A DNA stretch of 64,000 bases. Source: Orientallactaga sibirica. Its lineage: Eukaryota; Chordata; Mammalia; Rodentia; Dipodidae. A program made the position numbers and the translations under genes. Below the pieces are notes generated by a model. The model searched no databases. It was given only the letters and a program-made list of their open reading frames with translations, and was not told where the DNA came from. Position 1 is the first letter of the stretch. Every line of letters starts with the position of its first letter. Location of the stretch: NCBI GenBank assembly GCA_036365145.1, contig JAEOAD010000015.1, positions 1,674,001-1,738,000 of the forward strand, read 5' to 3'. This document shows positions 37,001 through 51,400 of the stretch, piece after piece.

Positions 37001-40000
37001 GGTAAACACCTGCATTGAACAGAGGGATCATCCATTCCTTAGGTAAATATCAACACCTGCATTTAACAGAGGGAATTCATTCCTTATATAATAGTAAACA
37101 CCTGCATTGAACAGAGGGATCATCCATTCCTTAGGTAAAGGTAAACACCTGCATTGAACAGAGGATCATCCATTCCTTAGGTAAAGAACAACACCTGCAT
37201 TGAACAGAGGGATCATACATTCCTTAGGTAAATGTAAACACCTGCATTGAACAGAGGATCATCCATTCCTTAGGTAAAGGTAAACACCTGCATTGAACAG
37301 AGGGATCATCCATTCCTTAGATAAAGATAAACACCTGCATTGAACAGAGGATCATCCATTCCTTAGGTAAATTTAAACACCTGCATTTCCCAGAAGGATC
37401 ATCCATTCCTTATGTAAATGTAAACACCTGCATTGCACAGAGGATCATCCATTCCTTAGGTAATGGTAAACACCTGCATTGAACAGAGGGATCATCCATT
37501 CCTTAGGTAACGATAAACACCTGCATTGCACAGAGGGGATCATCCATTTTCTTAGGTAAATGTAAACACCTGCATTGAACAGAGGGATCATCCATTCCTT
37601 ATGATAATGGTAAACACCTGCATTGAACAGAGGGATCATCCATTCCTTAGATAAAGATAAACACCTGCATTGAACAGAGGGATCATCCCATTCCTTAGGT
37701 AAAGAGTCAACACCTGCATTGCACAGAGGGATCATCCATTCCTTAGGTAATGGTAAACACCTGCATGAAAAGAGGGATCATCCATTCCTTAGGTAATAGT
37801 AAACACCTGCATTGAACAGAGGATCATCCCATAAAAGATAAACACCTGCATTGCACAGAGGGATCATCCATTCCTTAGGTAAAGGTAAACACCTGCATTG
37901 ACCAGAGGATCATCCATTCATTAGATAATGGTAAACACCTGCATTGAACAGAGGATCATTCATTCCTTATGTAAAGATAAACACCTGCATTGAACAGAGG
38001 GATCACCCATTCCTTAGATAATGGTAAACACCTGCATTGAACAGAGGATCATCCATTCCTTAGATAAATGGCAAACACCTGCATTGAACAGAGGATCATC
38101 CATTCCTTGGGTAAATATCAACACCTGCATTGTCCAGAGGGATCATCCATTCCTTAGATAATGGTAAACACCTGCATTGAACAGAGGATCATCCATTCCT
38201 TAGATAAAGGTAAACACCTCCATTGAACAGAGGGATCATCTATTCCTTAGGTAAATATCAACACCTGCATTGCACAGAGGATCATCCATTCCTTAGGTAA
38301 TTGGTAAACACCTGCATTGAACAGAGGGATCATCCATTCCTTAGATAATGGTAAACACCTGCATTGAACAGAGGATCATCTATTCCTCAGGTAAAGATCA
38401 ACACCTCCATTGCACAGAGGATCATCCATTCCTTAGGTAAAGGTAAACACCTGCATTGACCAGAGGATCATCCATTCCTTAGGTAAAGTAAACACCTGCA
38501 TTGAAAAGAGGGATCATCCATTCCTTAGATAACGGTAAACACCTGCATTGAACAGAGGGATCATCTATTCCTTAGGTAAAGATCAACACCTGCATTGCAC
38601 AGAGGATCATCCATTCCTTAGGTAAAGGTAAACACCTGCATTGACCAGAGGGATCATCCATTCCTTAGGTAATGGTAAACACCTGCATTGAACAGAGGGA
38701 TCATCATTCCTTAGATAACAGTAAACACCTGCATTGCACAGTGATCATTCATTCCTTAGGTAAAGGTAAACACCTGCATTGAACAGATGGATCATCCATT
38801 CCTTAGGTAAAGGTAAACACCTGCATTGAAAAGAGAGGATCATCCATTCCTTAGGTAACGGTAAACACCTGCATTGAACAGAGGGATCATCCATTCCTTA
38901 GATAACGGTAAACACCTGCATTGCACAGAGGATCATCCATTCCTTAGGTAAAGTTAAACACCTGCATTGCACAGAGGATCATCCATTCCTTTGGTAAAGA
39001 TAAACACCTGCATTGCAAAGAGGGATCATCCATTCACTAGGTAATAGTAAACACCTGCATTGCAACAGAGGGATCATCCATTCCTTAGATAAAAGTAAAC
39101 ACCTGCATTGAACAGATGGAGTTCCATTCCTTAGGTAACTTTAAACACCTGCATTGAACAGAGGATCATCCATTCCTTAGGTAAAGGTAAACACCTGCAT
39201 TTGCAGAGGATCATCCATTCCTTTGTAATGGTAAACACCTGCATTGCAACAGATGATCATCCATTCCTTAGGTAACTGTAAACACCTGCATTGAACAGAG
39301 GGATCATCCATTCCTTAGATAAAGATAAACACCTGCATTTAACAGAGGGATCATCCATTCCTTAGGTAATGGTCAACACCTGCATTGCACAGAGGGATCA
39401 TCCATTCCTTAGGTAAAGGTAAACACCTGCATTGCACAGAGGATCATCCATTCCTTAGGTAACTAGTAAACACCTGCATTGCACAGAGGGATCATCCCAT
39501 TCCTTAGGTAATGGTAAACACCTGCATTGAACAGAGGATCATCATCCATTCCTTAGATAAAGGTTAAACACCTGCATTGCACAGAGGGATCATCCATTCC
39601 TTAGGTAAAGATCAACACCTGCATTGCACAGAGGGATCATCCATTCCTTAGGTAAAGGTAAACACCTGCATTGAACAGAGGGATCATCCATTCCTTAGGT
39701 AAAGGTAAACACCTGCATTGCACAGAGGATCATCCATTCCTTAGATAAAGGTAAACACCTGCAAGTAGGGACCTGATTCAGAGGGATCATCCATTCCTTA
39801 GGTAAAGGTAAACACCTGCATTGAACAGAGGGATCATCCATTCCTTAGGTAAAGGTAAACACCTGCATTGCACAGAGGATCATCCATTCCTTAATGCAAA
39901 GGTAAACACCTGCATTGCACAGAGGATCATCCATTCTTTTAGGTAAAGGTAAACACCTGCATTGAACAGAGGGATCATCCATTCCTTAGGTAAAGTAAAC

Positions 40001-40310
40001 ACCTGCATTGACCAGAGGATCATCCATTCCTTAGGTAAAGGTAAACACCTGCATTGCACAGAGGGATCATCCATTCCATAGGTAAAGGTAAACACCTGCA
40101 TTGAACAGAGATCTTCCATTCCTTAAGGTAATTGAACATAAATCCACCTGCATTGCACAGAGGGATCATCCATTCTTAAGGTAATGGTAAACACCTGCAT
40201 TGCACAGAGGATCATCCATTCTTTAGGTAACTGGTAAACACCTGCATTGCACAGAGGTATCATCCCATTCCTTAGGTAAAAGTAAACACCTGCATTGCAC
40301 AGAGGGATCA
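34023..40310 (+). repeat. Uniform, indel-rich 47-bp satellite core
   Basis: About 134 monomers very close to the consensus; 34621-34667 matches it exactly. Substitutions are rare here. Instead, single-base deletions and insertions abound, above all GAGGATCATC for GAGGGATCATC: I count roughly 40 in this tract against only a handful in each of the other 6-kb stretches. Odd joins also occur (for example GCAAGTAGGGACCTGATTCA near 39762 and TTGAACATAAATCC near 40134). The change of style is abrupt on both sides. The longer minus-strand open frames here (for example 37445-37735) exist only because the deletions shift the frame. Confidence 0.9.
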
Positions 40311-43300
40311 TCCATTTCTTAGATAAATATAAAAACCTGCCTTACACAGAGGGATCATACATTCCTTATGTAACTGTAAACACCTGCATTGACCAGAGGG
40401 ATCTTCCATTCCTTAGATAACGGTAAAGACCTGATTTGAACAGAGGGATCATCTATTCCTTAGTTAAAGATCAACATCTGCATTGCACAAAGGGATCATC
40501 CCATTCCTTAGGTAAAGGTAAACACCTGCATTGCACACAGAGATGATCCATTCCTTAGTTAATGGTAAACATCTGCATTGCACAGAGGGATCATCCATTC
40601 CTTAAGTAAAGGTAGAAACCTTCCTTGAACAGTGGGATCATCCTTCTTTAGGTAAAGGACAACACCTGCATTGAACAGAGGGATCATGCGTTCTGTAGAT
40701 AACGGTGAACACCTGCATTGAACACAGGGCTCATTTATTCCTTAGATAAAGATCAATACCGGCATTGCATAGAGGTTTCATACATTCCTTGGATAAAGGT
40801 CTACACCTGCATTGCACAGAAGGATCATCCATTACTTAGGTAAAGAACACCTGCATTGCACATAGGAATCATCCTTTCCTTAGGTAAAGGTAAACACCAG
40901 CATTTAACATAGGTATCTTGCATTCCATAGGTAATAGTAAACACCTGCAATGCACAGAGTGATCATCCCATTCCTTACATAAACTAAACACCTGCATGAA
41001 ACAGAGGGATCATCCATTATTTAGGTAAAGGCAAACACCTGCCTTGCACAGAGGGATCATCCATTCCTTACCTAAGAGGTGAACACCTGCATTGCCCAGA
41101 GGGATCATCAATTCCTTAGGTAAATGTCACCACCTGCATTACACACAGGGAACATCCATTCCTTTGGTAAAGGTAAACACCTGTATTTAACAGGGGGATC
41201 TTCCATTTTTTATTTAATACTAAACACGTGCAATGCAAAGAGGGATCCTCTATTCCTTAGGTAAAGGTAAACACCTGCCTAGCACAGAGGGTCATCCATT
41301 CCATAGGTAAGGGTAAACACCTGCATTGCATAAAAGGATCATCCATTCCTTAGGTATCAGTAAACACCAGCATTGAAAAGAGGGCTCATCTATTCCTTAG
41401 GTAAAAGTAAACACCTGCTTTGCAAAGCTGGATCATCCATTCCTTTATTAACTGTAAACCTCTGCATTGAACAGAGGGATCATCCATTCCTTAAGTAAAA
41501 GTAGAAACCTGCCTTGAACAGAGGTATCATCCATTCTTTAGGTAAAGGTAAACACCTGCATTGAACAGAGGGATCAACTATTTCTTAAGTAAAGATCAAC
41601 ACCTGCATTGCACAGAGGGATCATCCCATTCCTTAGGTAAAGGTAAACACCTGCATTGCACAGAGGTATCATCCATTCCTTAGATAATGGTAAACACCTG
41701 CATTGAACAGAGGTATCATCCATTCTTAGGTAAAGGTAAACAACTGCATTGACCAGAGGGATCATCCATTCCTTAGGTAACTGTAAACACCTTCATTGAA
41801 CAGAGGGATCATCCATTCCTTAGATAATGGTAAACACCTGCATTGCATAGAGGGATCATCAATTCCTTAGGTAAAGGTCAACACCTGCATTGCACAGAGG
41901 AATCATCCATTCCTTAGATAACTGTAAACGCCTGCATTGAACTGAGGGATCATCTATTCCTTAGGTAAAGGTCAACAACTGTAATGCACAGAGGGATCTT
42001 CCATTCATTATGTAATGGTAAACACCTGTATTGAACAGATGGATCATCCATTCCTTAGGGAAAGGTATACACCTGCATCGCACAGAGGGATCATCTATTC
42101 CTTAAGGTAAAGATCAACACCTATATTGCACCAAGGGATCCTCAATTTCTTAGTTAAATGTAAACACCTGCATTGAACAGAGGGATCATCCATTCCTTAG
42201 ATAACGGTAAACACCTGAATTGAACAGAGGGATCATCCATTCCTTAGGTAAAGATCAACACTTACATTGCACAGAGGGATCATCCCATTCCTTAGGTAAA
42301 TTTAAACACCTGCATTGCCCAGATATATTATCTAATTCCTTAGGTAAAGGGAAACACCTGCATTGCAAAGTCGGATCATCCATTCCTTAGGTAACTGTAA
42401 ACCTCTGTTTTGAACAGAGGGATCATCCATTCTTTACATAACGATAAACACCTGCATTCAAAAGAGGGCTCATTTTTCCTTAGGTAAAGACCAACACCTG
42501 CATTGCCCAGAGGGATCATCCATTCCTTAGATAACGGAAAACACCTGCATTGAACAGAGGGATCACCTATTCCTTAGGTAAAGATCAACACCTGAATTGC
42601 CCAGAGGTATAATTCATTCCTTATATAATAGTAAACACCTTCATTGAAAAGAGGGATCATCCATTCCTTAGATAACGGTAAACACCTGCATTGAACAGAG
42701 GGATGATCTATTCCTTAGGTAAATATCAACACCTGCATTGCCCAGAGGTATAATTCATTCCTTATATAATAGTAAACACCTACATTGAACAGATGTATCA
42801 TCCATTCCTTAGGTAAAGGTAAACACCTGCATTGCACAGAGGGATCATCTATTCCTTAGGTAAAGAACAACACCTACATTACACCGAGGGATCATACATT
42901 TCATAGTTAACTGTAAACACCTGCATTTAACAGAGAGATCATCCATTCCTTACATAACGGTAAATGCCTGCATTGAACAGAGGGATCATCTATTCCTTAG
43001 GTAAAGATCAACACCTGCATTGCTCTGAGGGATCATCCCATCCCTTAGGTAAATTTAAATACCTGCATTTCCCAGAAGGATCATCAATTTCCTTAGGTAA
43101 ATGTAAACACGTGCATTGCAAAGTCGGATCATCCATTCCTTAGGTAACTGTAAACCTCTGCATTGAACAGAGGGATCATCCATTCTTTACATAACGATAA
43201 ACACCTGCATTGCACAGAGTGTTCATTTTTCCTTAGAAAAACACCATCACCTGCATTGGTCACAGGGATCTTCCATTCCTTATGTAATGGTAAACACCTG

Positions 43301-45470
43301 CATTGAACGGAGGGATCATCCATTCCTTAGATAACAGTAAACACCTGAATTGAACAGAGGGATCACATATTCCTTAGGTAAAGATCAACACCTGCATTGC
43401 ACAGAGGGATGATCCATTCCTTAGGTAATGGTAAACACCTGAATGGAAAAGAGTGATCAGCCATTCCTTAGATAACGGTAAATACTTGCGTTGAACAGAG
43501 GGATCATCTATTCCTTATGTAAAGATCAACACCTCCATTGCACAGAGGGATCATCCATTCCTTTAGGTAAAGGTAAACAACTGCATTGACCAGAGGGATC
43601 ATATATTCATTAGGGAAATGTAAACACCTGCATAGCACAGAGGGATTGTTCATTCCGTATGTAATAGTAAACACCAGCATTGAACAGAGGGATCACCCAT
43701 TCCTTAGATAATGGTAAACACCTGTATTGAACAGATGGATCTTCCATTCCTGAGAAAATGGCAAACATCTGCATTGAACAGAGGGATCATTTTTCCTTAG
43801 GTAAAGATCAACACCTGCATTGTCCAGAGGGATCATACATTCTTTATGTAATGGTAAACACCTGCATTGAACAGAGGGATCATCCATTCCTTAGATAACG
43901 GTAAACATCTCCATGGAACAGAGGGATCATCTATTCCTTAGGTAAATATCAACACCTGCATTGCACAGAGGGATCATCCATTCCTTGGGTAATTGGTAAA
44001 CACCTGCGTTGAAAAGAGGGATCATCCATTACTTAGATAATGGTAAAAACCTGCATTGAACAGAGGGATCATCTATTCCTCATGTAAAGATCAACACCTC
44101 CATTGCACAGAGTGATCATCTATTCCTTGCGTAAAGGTAAACACTTGCAATGACCAGAGGGATCATCCATTCCTTAGGTAAAAGTAAACACCTGCATTGA
44201 AAAGAGGGATCATCCATTCCTTTGATAACGGTAAACACCTGCATTGAACAGAGGGATCATCTATTCCTTAGGTAAAGATCAACACCTACTTTGCACAGAG
44301 GGATCATCCATTCCTTAGGTAAAGGTAAACACCTGCATTGACCAGATGGATCATTTATTCCTTAGGTAAATATAAACACCTGCATTGCACACAGGAATTA
44401 TTCATTCCTTATATAATCGTAAACACCTGCATTGCCCAGAGGGATAATTCATTCCTCATGTAATGGTAAACACCTGCATTGAACAGATGGATCAACCATT
44501 CCTTAGGTAAAGGTGAACACCTGCATTGCACAGAAGGATCATCCATTCCTTAGGTAACTAAACACCTTCATTGAACACAAGGATCATCCATTAATTAGAT
44601 AACGGTAAAGTCCTGCATTGCACAGAGTGATCATCCAATTCCTTAGGTAAAGTTATACACCTACATTGCACACAGGGAACATCCATTACTTTGGTAGAGA
44701 TAAACACCTGCATTTAAAAGAGGGATCTTCCATTCACTAGGTAATAGTAAACACCGTCAATGCATAGAAGGATCATCCATTACTATGCTAAAAGTAAACA
44801 CCTGCAATTCACACAGGAGTTCCATTCCCTATATAACTTTAAACACCTGCATTGAACAGAGGGATCATCTATTCCTTAGGTAAAGATCAACACCTGCATT
44901 GCAGACAGGGATCATCCATTCCTTATGTAATGGTAAACACCTGCATTGAACAGATGTCTCATCCATACCTTAGGTAAAGGTAAACACCTGAATTGCACAG
45001 AGGGATCATCTATTCCTTAGCTAATGATCAACACCTGCATTGCACAGACGGATCATCCCAATCCTTAGGTAAAGGTAAACACCTGCAGTGCATGGAGGGA
45101 TCATACATTCCTTCGGTACAGTTATACACCTGCATTGCACAGAGGGATCATCCATTCCTTAGGTAACTGTAAACACCTGCATTGAACAGAGGGATCATTC
45201 ATTCCTTAGATAACAGTAAACAACTGCATTGAAAGAGGGCTCATTTTTTCCTTAAGTAAAGATCAACACCTGCATTGCACAGAGGGATCATCCATTCCTG
45301 AGATAAAGGTAAACACTTGGATTGATCAGAGGGATCACCTATTCCTTAGGTAAAGATCCACAATTGCATTGCTCAGGGGGATAATCCCCTTCCTTAGGTA
45401 AAGGTAAACACTTGCCTTGAACAGAGGGATCATCAATTCCTTACTTAAAGTTCAACACCTGCATTGCACA
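40311..45470 (+). repeat. 47-bp satellite, divergent, few CCTGG-type monomers
   Basis: About 110 monomers with substitution-type divergence. Duplications in register are visible at an offset of 141 bp (3 monomers; CCCAGAGGTATAATTCATTCC at 42600 and 42741) and about 753 bp (16 monomers; AAAGTCGGATCATCC at 42367 and 43120). A CACCAGCAT...GGTATCTTGC...CAATGCAC...TTACATAAA block near 40.86-40.99 kb belongs to the family also seen at 1.05, 2.75, 23.6, 29.0, 46.6 and 60.9 kb. No gene was seen. Confidence 0.94.
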
Positions 45471-48400
45471 GAGGGATCATCCATTCCTTAGGTAAAGGTC
45501 ACCACCTGCCCGGCAGAGAGGGATGATCCATTCCTTATGTAAAGGTAAACACCTGCATTGAACAGAGGGATCTTCCATTCCTTAGGTAATAGTAAACACC
45601 TGCAATGCCAGAGGTATCATCCACCCCTTAATGCAAATGTAAACACTTGCAATGCACAGAGGGATCCTCCATTCCATAGGTAATGGTAAAAACCTCCATT
45701 GAACAGAGATCATCCATTCTTTAGATAACGGTAAACACCTGCATTGAACAGAGGGATCATCCATTCATTAGGTAAAGGTCAACACCTGCATTGCACCGAG
45801 ACATCATTCATTCCTTAGGTAAAGATCAACACCTGCCTGGACCAGAGGGACAATCTCTTCCTTATGTAATGGTAAACATATGCATTGCACAGAGAGAAAA
45901 ACCATTCCATTGTTAAAGGTAAACTCCTGCATTGAACAGATGGATCTTCCAGTCCTTAGGTATTAGTAAACACCTGCAATGCACAGAGGGAACATACAAT
46001 CTTAAGGCAAATGTAAACACCTGAAATGCACAGAGGGATCATCCATTCTTTAGGTACTGGTAAATACCTGCATTGAACAGAGATCATCCATTCCTTACAT
46101 AATGGAAAACACCTACATTGAACAGAGGGGTCTTCCATTCCTTAGGTAAAGATGAACACGTGCATTGAACAGAGGGATCATCCATTCCATAGGTTACTGT
46201 AAACACCTGCAATGCACCAAGGGATCATCCATTCCCTAGGTAAGTGTAAACACCTGCATTGCACAGAGGGTTCATCCATTCATTATATAAAGTTAGAAAC
46301 CTGCGTTGAACAGAGGGATCATCCTTCTTTGGGTAAAGGTAAACACCTGCGTTGAACAGAGGTATCATCCATTCCTTAGGTAAAGGTAAACACCTGTGTT
46401 GAACAGAGGGATCATCCATTCCTTATGTAATGGTAAACACCTGTAATGAACAGAGGGATCGTCTATTCCTTAGGTAAAGATTAACACCTACATTGCACAG
46501 TGGGAACATCCCATTCCTTAGGTAAAGGGAAACACCTGCATTGCACAGAGGGATCATCCATTCCTTAGGTAAAGTTAAACACCTGCATTGCAAAGAGGGA
46601 TCATCCATTCCTCAGGTAAAGGTAAACACCAGCATTGAACAAAGACATCTTCCATTCCTTAGGTAATAGTAAACACCTGAAATGCACAGAGGGATCATCC
46701 CTTTCCTTACATAAACGTAAACACCTGCATTCAACAGAAGGATCATCCATTCCTGAGATAACAGTAAACACCTGCATTGAACAAAGGGATCAACTGTTCC
46801 TTAGGTAAAGATCAACACCTGCATTGCACATAGGGATCATCCCATTCCTTAGGAAAAGGTAAACAACTGAATTGCACAGCGGGATCATGCATTCTTTAGG
46901 TAACTGTAAACGCATGCATTGAAGAGAGGGACCATCTATTACTTAGGTCAAGAACAACACCTGCATTGCACAGAGGGATGATCCCATTCCTTTGGTAAAG
47001 GTATACACCTGCATTGCATAGAGGGATTTTCTATTCCTTAGGTAAAGTTCAACACTTGCATTGCATCGAGGGATCATCCATTCCTCAGAATAAGATCAAC
47101 ACCTGCATTGAAAAGAGGGATCATGCATTCCTTAGAGAACGGTAAACAGCTGCATTGAAGAGAGGGCTCATTTATTCCTGAGATAACGGTAAACACCTGC
47201 TTTAAACAGAGGGATCATCTATTCCTTACTTAAAGTTCAACACCTGCATTGCACAGAGGGATCATCCCATTCCGTAGGTAAAGGAAAACACCTGTATTGC
47301 ACAGAGGGATCATCCATTCCTTAGGTAAAGGAAAATACCTGCATTGCACAGAGGGATCATCCATTCCTTAGGTAACTGTAAACACATGCATTGAAGAGAG
47401 GGATCATCTATTCCTTAGGTCAAGATTAACACCTGCATTGCACAGAGGGATCATGCCATTCCTTAGGTAAGGGTAAACACCTGCATTGCACAGACTGATC
47501 ATCCATTCTTAAGGTAATGGTAAAAACCTCAATTGGACAGAGGGATCATCCATTGGTTAGGTAAAGGTAAACACGTGCCTTGCACAGAGGGATCATCCAT
47601 TCCTTAGGTAAAGGTAAATACCTGCAATACAAAAGGAGATCATCCATTCCTTAGGTTTTTGTAAACACCTGTATTGCACAGAGGGATCAACCATTCCTTA
47701 AGTAAAGGTAGAAACCTGCGTTGAACAGAGGGATCATCCTTCTCAGGTAATGGTAAACACCTGCGTTGAACAGAGGTATCATCCATTCCTTAGCTAAAGG
47801 TAAACACGTGCATTGAACATAGGGATCAACGATTCCTTAAATAACAGAAAACTCCTGCCTTGAATACAGAGTCATCCATTCCTTAGGTAAAGTAAACACC
47901 TTCCTTGCACAGAGGTATCATCTAATTCTTAGGTAAGGTCAACACCTGCATTGCACAGAAGGATCATCTTTCCTTATGGAATGGTAAACATAAGGATGGT
48001 ACACAGGCATCTTCCATTCCTTACATTAACGTAAACACCTGCATTGAACAGAGGGATCATCCATTGTTTAGGTACAGTTAAACACGTGCCTTCCATAGAG
48101 GGATAATACATTCTTTAGGTAAGAGTTGAACACCTGCATTTCACAGAGAGATCATCCATTCCTAAGGTAAAGATCAACACCTTCACTGAACAGAGGGATC
48201 ATCCATTCCTTAGGTAAAGGTCAACACCTGCATTGCACAGAGGGATCATCCATTCCTTAGGTAAAGGTCAACACCTGCCCGGCCCAGACGGATCATCCAT
48301 TCCTTATGTAAAGGTTAACATCTTCATTGAACAGAGGGCTCATAAATTCCTTAGGTAATAATAAACACCTGCAATGCACGGAGGGATAATCTATTCCTTA

Positions 48401-51400
48401 GGTAAATATTAACACCTACATTGCACAGAGATCATCCATTCCTTAGATAATGCAAAACACCTGAATTGTATAGAGGGATCATCCATTCCTTAGGTAAAGG
48501 ACAACAACTGCATTGCAGAGGGATCTTCCATTTCTTAGGTAAAGGTAAACATGTCCATTGCTCAGAGGTATCATCCTTTCCTTATGGAAAGGTAAACACA
48601 AGCATTGAAAATAGTCATCTTCCATTCCTTTGGTAATAGGAAACACCTGCATTGCACAGAGGGATCATCCATTGCTTAGGTAAAGAACAACGCCTACATT
48701 GAACAGAGGGATCATCCATTCCTAACGTAATAGTAAACACCTACATTGAACAGAGGGATCATCCATTCCTTAGGTAAAGGTAAACACCTTCCATGCATAG
48801 AATGATAATCCATTCCTCAGGTAAGAGGTGAACACTTGCATTGCACAGAGGGATCATCCATTCCTGAGGTAAAGATCAACATCTGCATTGAACAGAGGGA
48901 TCATCCATTCCTTAGGTAAAGGTAAACACCTGCAATGCACAGAGAGATCATCCATTCCTTAGGTAACTGCAAACACTGGCATTGAACAGAGGGATCATCC
49001 ATTACTCAGAAAACGGTAAAAACACCTGCATTGCAAAGAGGGATCAGCCGTCCTTAGGTAAAGGTAAACACCTGCATTGCACAGAGGGATCATCCATTCC
49101 TTAGGTAACTGTAAACACCTGCATTGAACAGAGGTGTCATCCATTCCATAGATATCAGTAAACACCTGCATTGAAAAGAGTGCTCACATATTCCTTAGGT
49201 AAAGATCAACACCTGCATTGCACAGAGGTATCATCCATTTCTTAGGTAACGGGAAACACCTGCATTGAACAGAGGGATCAACCATTCCTTAGGTAACTGT
49301 AAACACCTGCATTGAACAGAGAGATCATCTATTCCTTAGGTAAATATCAACACCTGCATTGCACAGAGGGATCATCCATTAATTAGGTAAAGGTAAACAC
49401 CTGCATTTCACAGAGGTATCATCCATTCCTTGGGTAATGGTAAACACCTGCATTGGCACACAAGGATCATCCATTCATTAAATAAAGGTAGAAACCTGGG
49501 TTGAACAGAGGGATCATCCTTCTTTAGGTAAAGTTAAACACCTGCATTGAACAGAAGTGTCATCCATTCCTTAGATAATGCTAAACACCTGCATTGAACA
49601 GAGGGATCATACATTCATTAGGTAAAGGTCAACACCTTCATTGCACCGAGGCATCATTCATTCCTTAGGTAAAGGTCAACACCTGCCTGGACCAGAGGAA
49701 TCATCTCTTCCTTATGTAATGGTAAACACATGCATTGCACACAGGGAAAAACCATTCCATTGTTAAAGGTAAACACCTGCATTGAACAGAGGGATCTTCC
49801 AGTCCTTAGGTATTAATAAACACCTGCAATGCACAGAGGGAACATACATTCATAAGGCAAATGTTAACACCTGCAAAGCACAGAGGGATCATCCATTCCT
49901 TAAATAACGGTAAACAGCTGCATTGCACAGAGGGATAATACATTCTTTATGTAAAGATAAACACCTTCATTGGACACAGGGATCATCCATTCCTTAGGTA
50001 ACTGTAAACACCTGTATTGAACAGAGGTGTCATCAATTCCTTAGATGTCATAAAACACCTGCATTGAAAAGAGGGCTCATCAATTCCTTAGGTAAAGATC
50101 AACACCTGCATTGCACAGAGGGATCATCCATTCCGTAGGTAAATGTGAACAACTGTATTGCAAAGAAGGATTTAATTCCTTAGGTAACTGTAAACACCTG
50201 CATTGAACAGAGGGATCATCCATTACTTATATAATGGTAAAGTCCTGCATTGCACAGAGGGATCATCCCATTCCTTAGGTAAATTTATACACCTGCATTG
50301 CACACAGTAACTATCCATTCCTTTAGTAAAGGTAAACACCTGCATTGAACAGAGGGATCTTCCATTAACTAGGTAATAGTAAACACCGTCAACGCATAGA
50401 AGGATCATCCATTCCTAAGGTAAAAGTAAACACCTGCGATTCACACAGGGATCATCCATTCCTTAGGTAAAGGTAAACACTTGCAATGCACAGAGGGATC
50501 ATCCATTCCATAGGTAAGGGTAAACACCTGCATTTCATAGAGGGATCATCCATTCCTTAAGTAAAGGTAGAAACCTGGCTTGAACAGAGGGATCATCCTT
50601 CTTTAGGTAAAGGTAAACACCTGCGTTGAACAGAAGTATCATCCATTCCTTATGTAAAGGTAAACACCTGCATTGAACAGAGGGATCATCCATTCCTTAT
50701 GTAAAGGTAAACACCTGCATTGAACAGAGGGATCATCTATTCCTTAGTTAAATAACAACACCTGCATTGCACAGAGGGATCATTCCATTCCTTAGGTAAA
50801 GGTAAACACTGGCATATCACAGAGGGATAATCCATTCCTTAGGTAAAGATAAACAACTGCATTGCACAGAGGGATCATCAATTCCTTAGGTATCAGTAAA
50901 CACCTGCATTTAAAAGAGGGATCATCTATTCCTTAGGTAAAGTTTAACACCTGCATTTCACAGAGGTATCATCAAATTCCTTAGATAAAGGTAAACACCT
51001 GCATTGCACAGAGGGATCATCCATTCCTTAGGTAAATGTAAACAACTACATTGCACGGAGGAATCATTCATTCCTTAGGTAACTGTAAACACCTGCATTG
51101 AACAGAGGGATCTTCCATTTCTTAGATAACGGCAAACTCCTGCATTGAACACAGGGTGGATCTATTCCTTAGGTAAAGATCAACACCTGCATTGCACAGA
51201 GGGATAACCATTCCTAAGGCAAATATAAACACCTGCAATGCACAGAGCGACCACCCATTCATTAGGTAATCCTAAAAACCTACATTGAACAGAGATCATC
51301 CATTCCTCATATAACACTAAGCACCTGCATTGAACAGAGGGATCATCTATGCCTTAGGTAAAGACCAACACCTGCATTGCACAGAGGGATCTTCCAATCC

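Noticed and set aside
37445..37735. 96-residue minus-strand open frame as a gene
   Set aside because: It is a translation of satellite monomers whose frame is kept open by one-base indels; the same phrases recur across the window.
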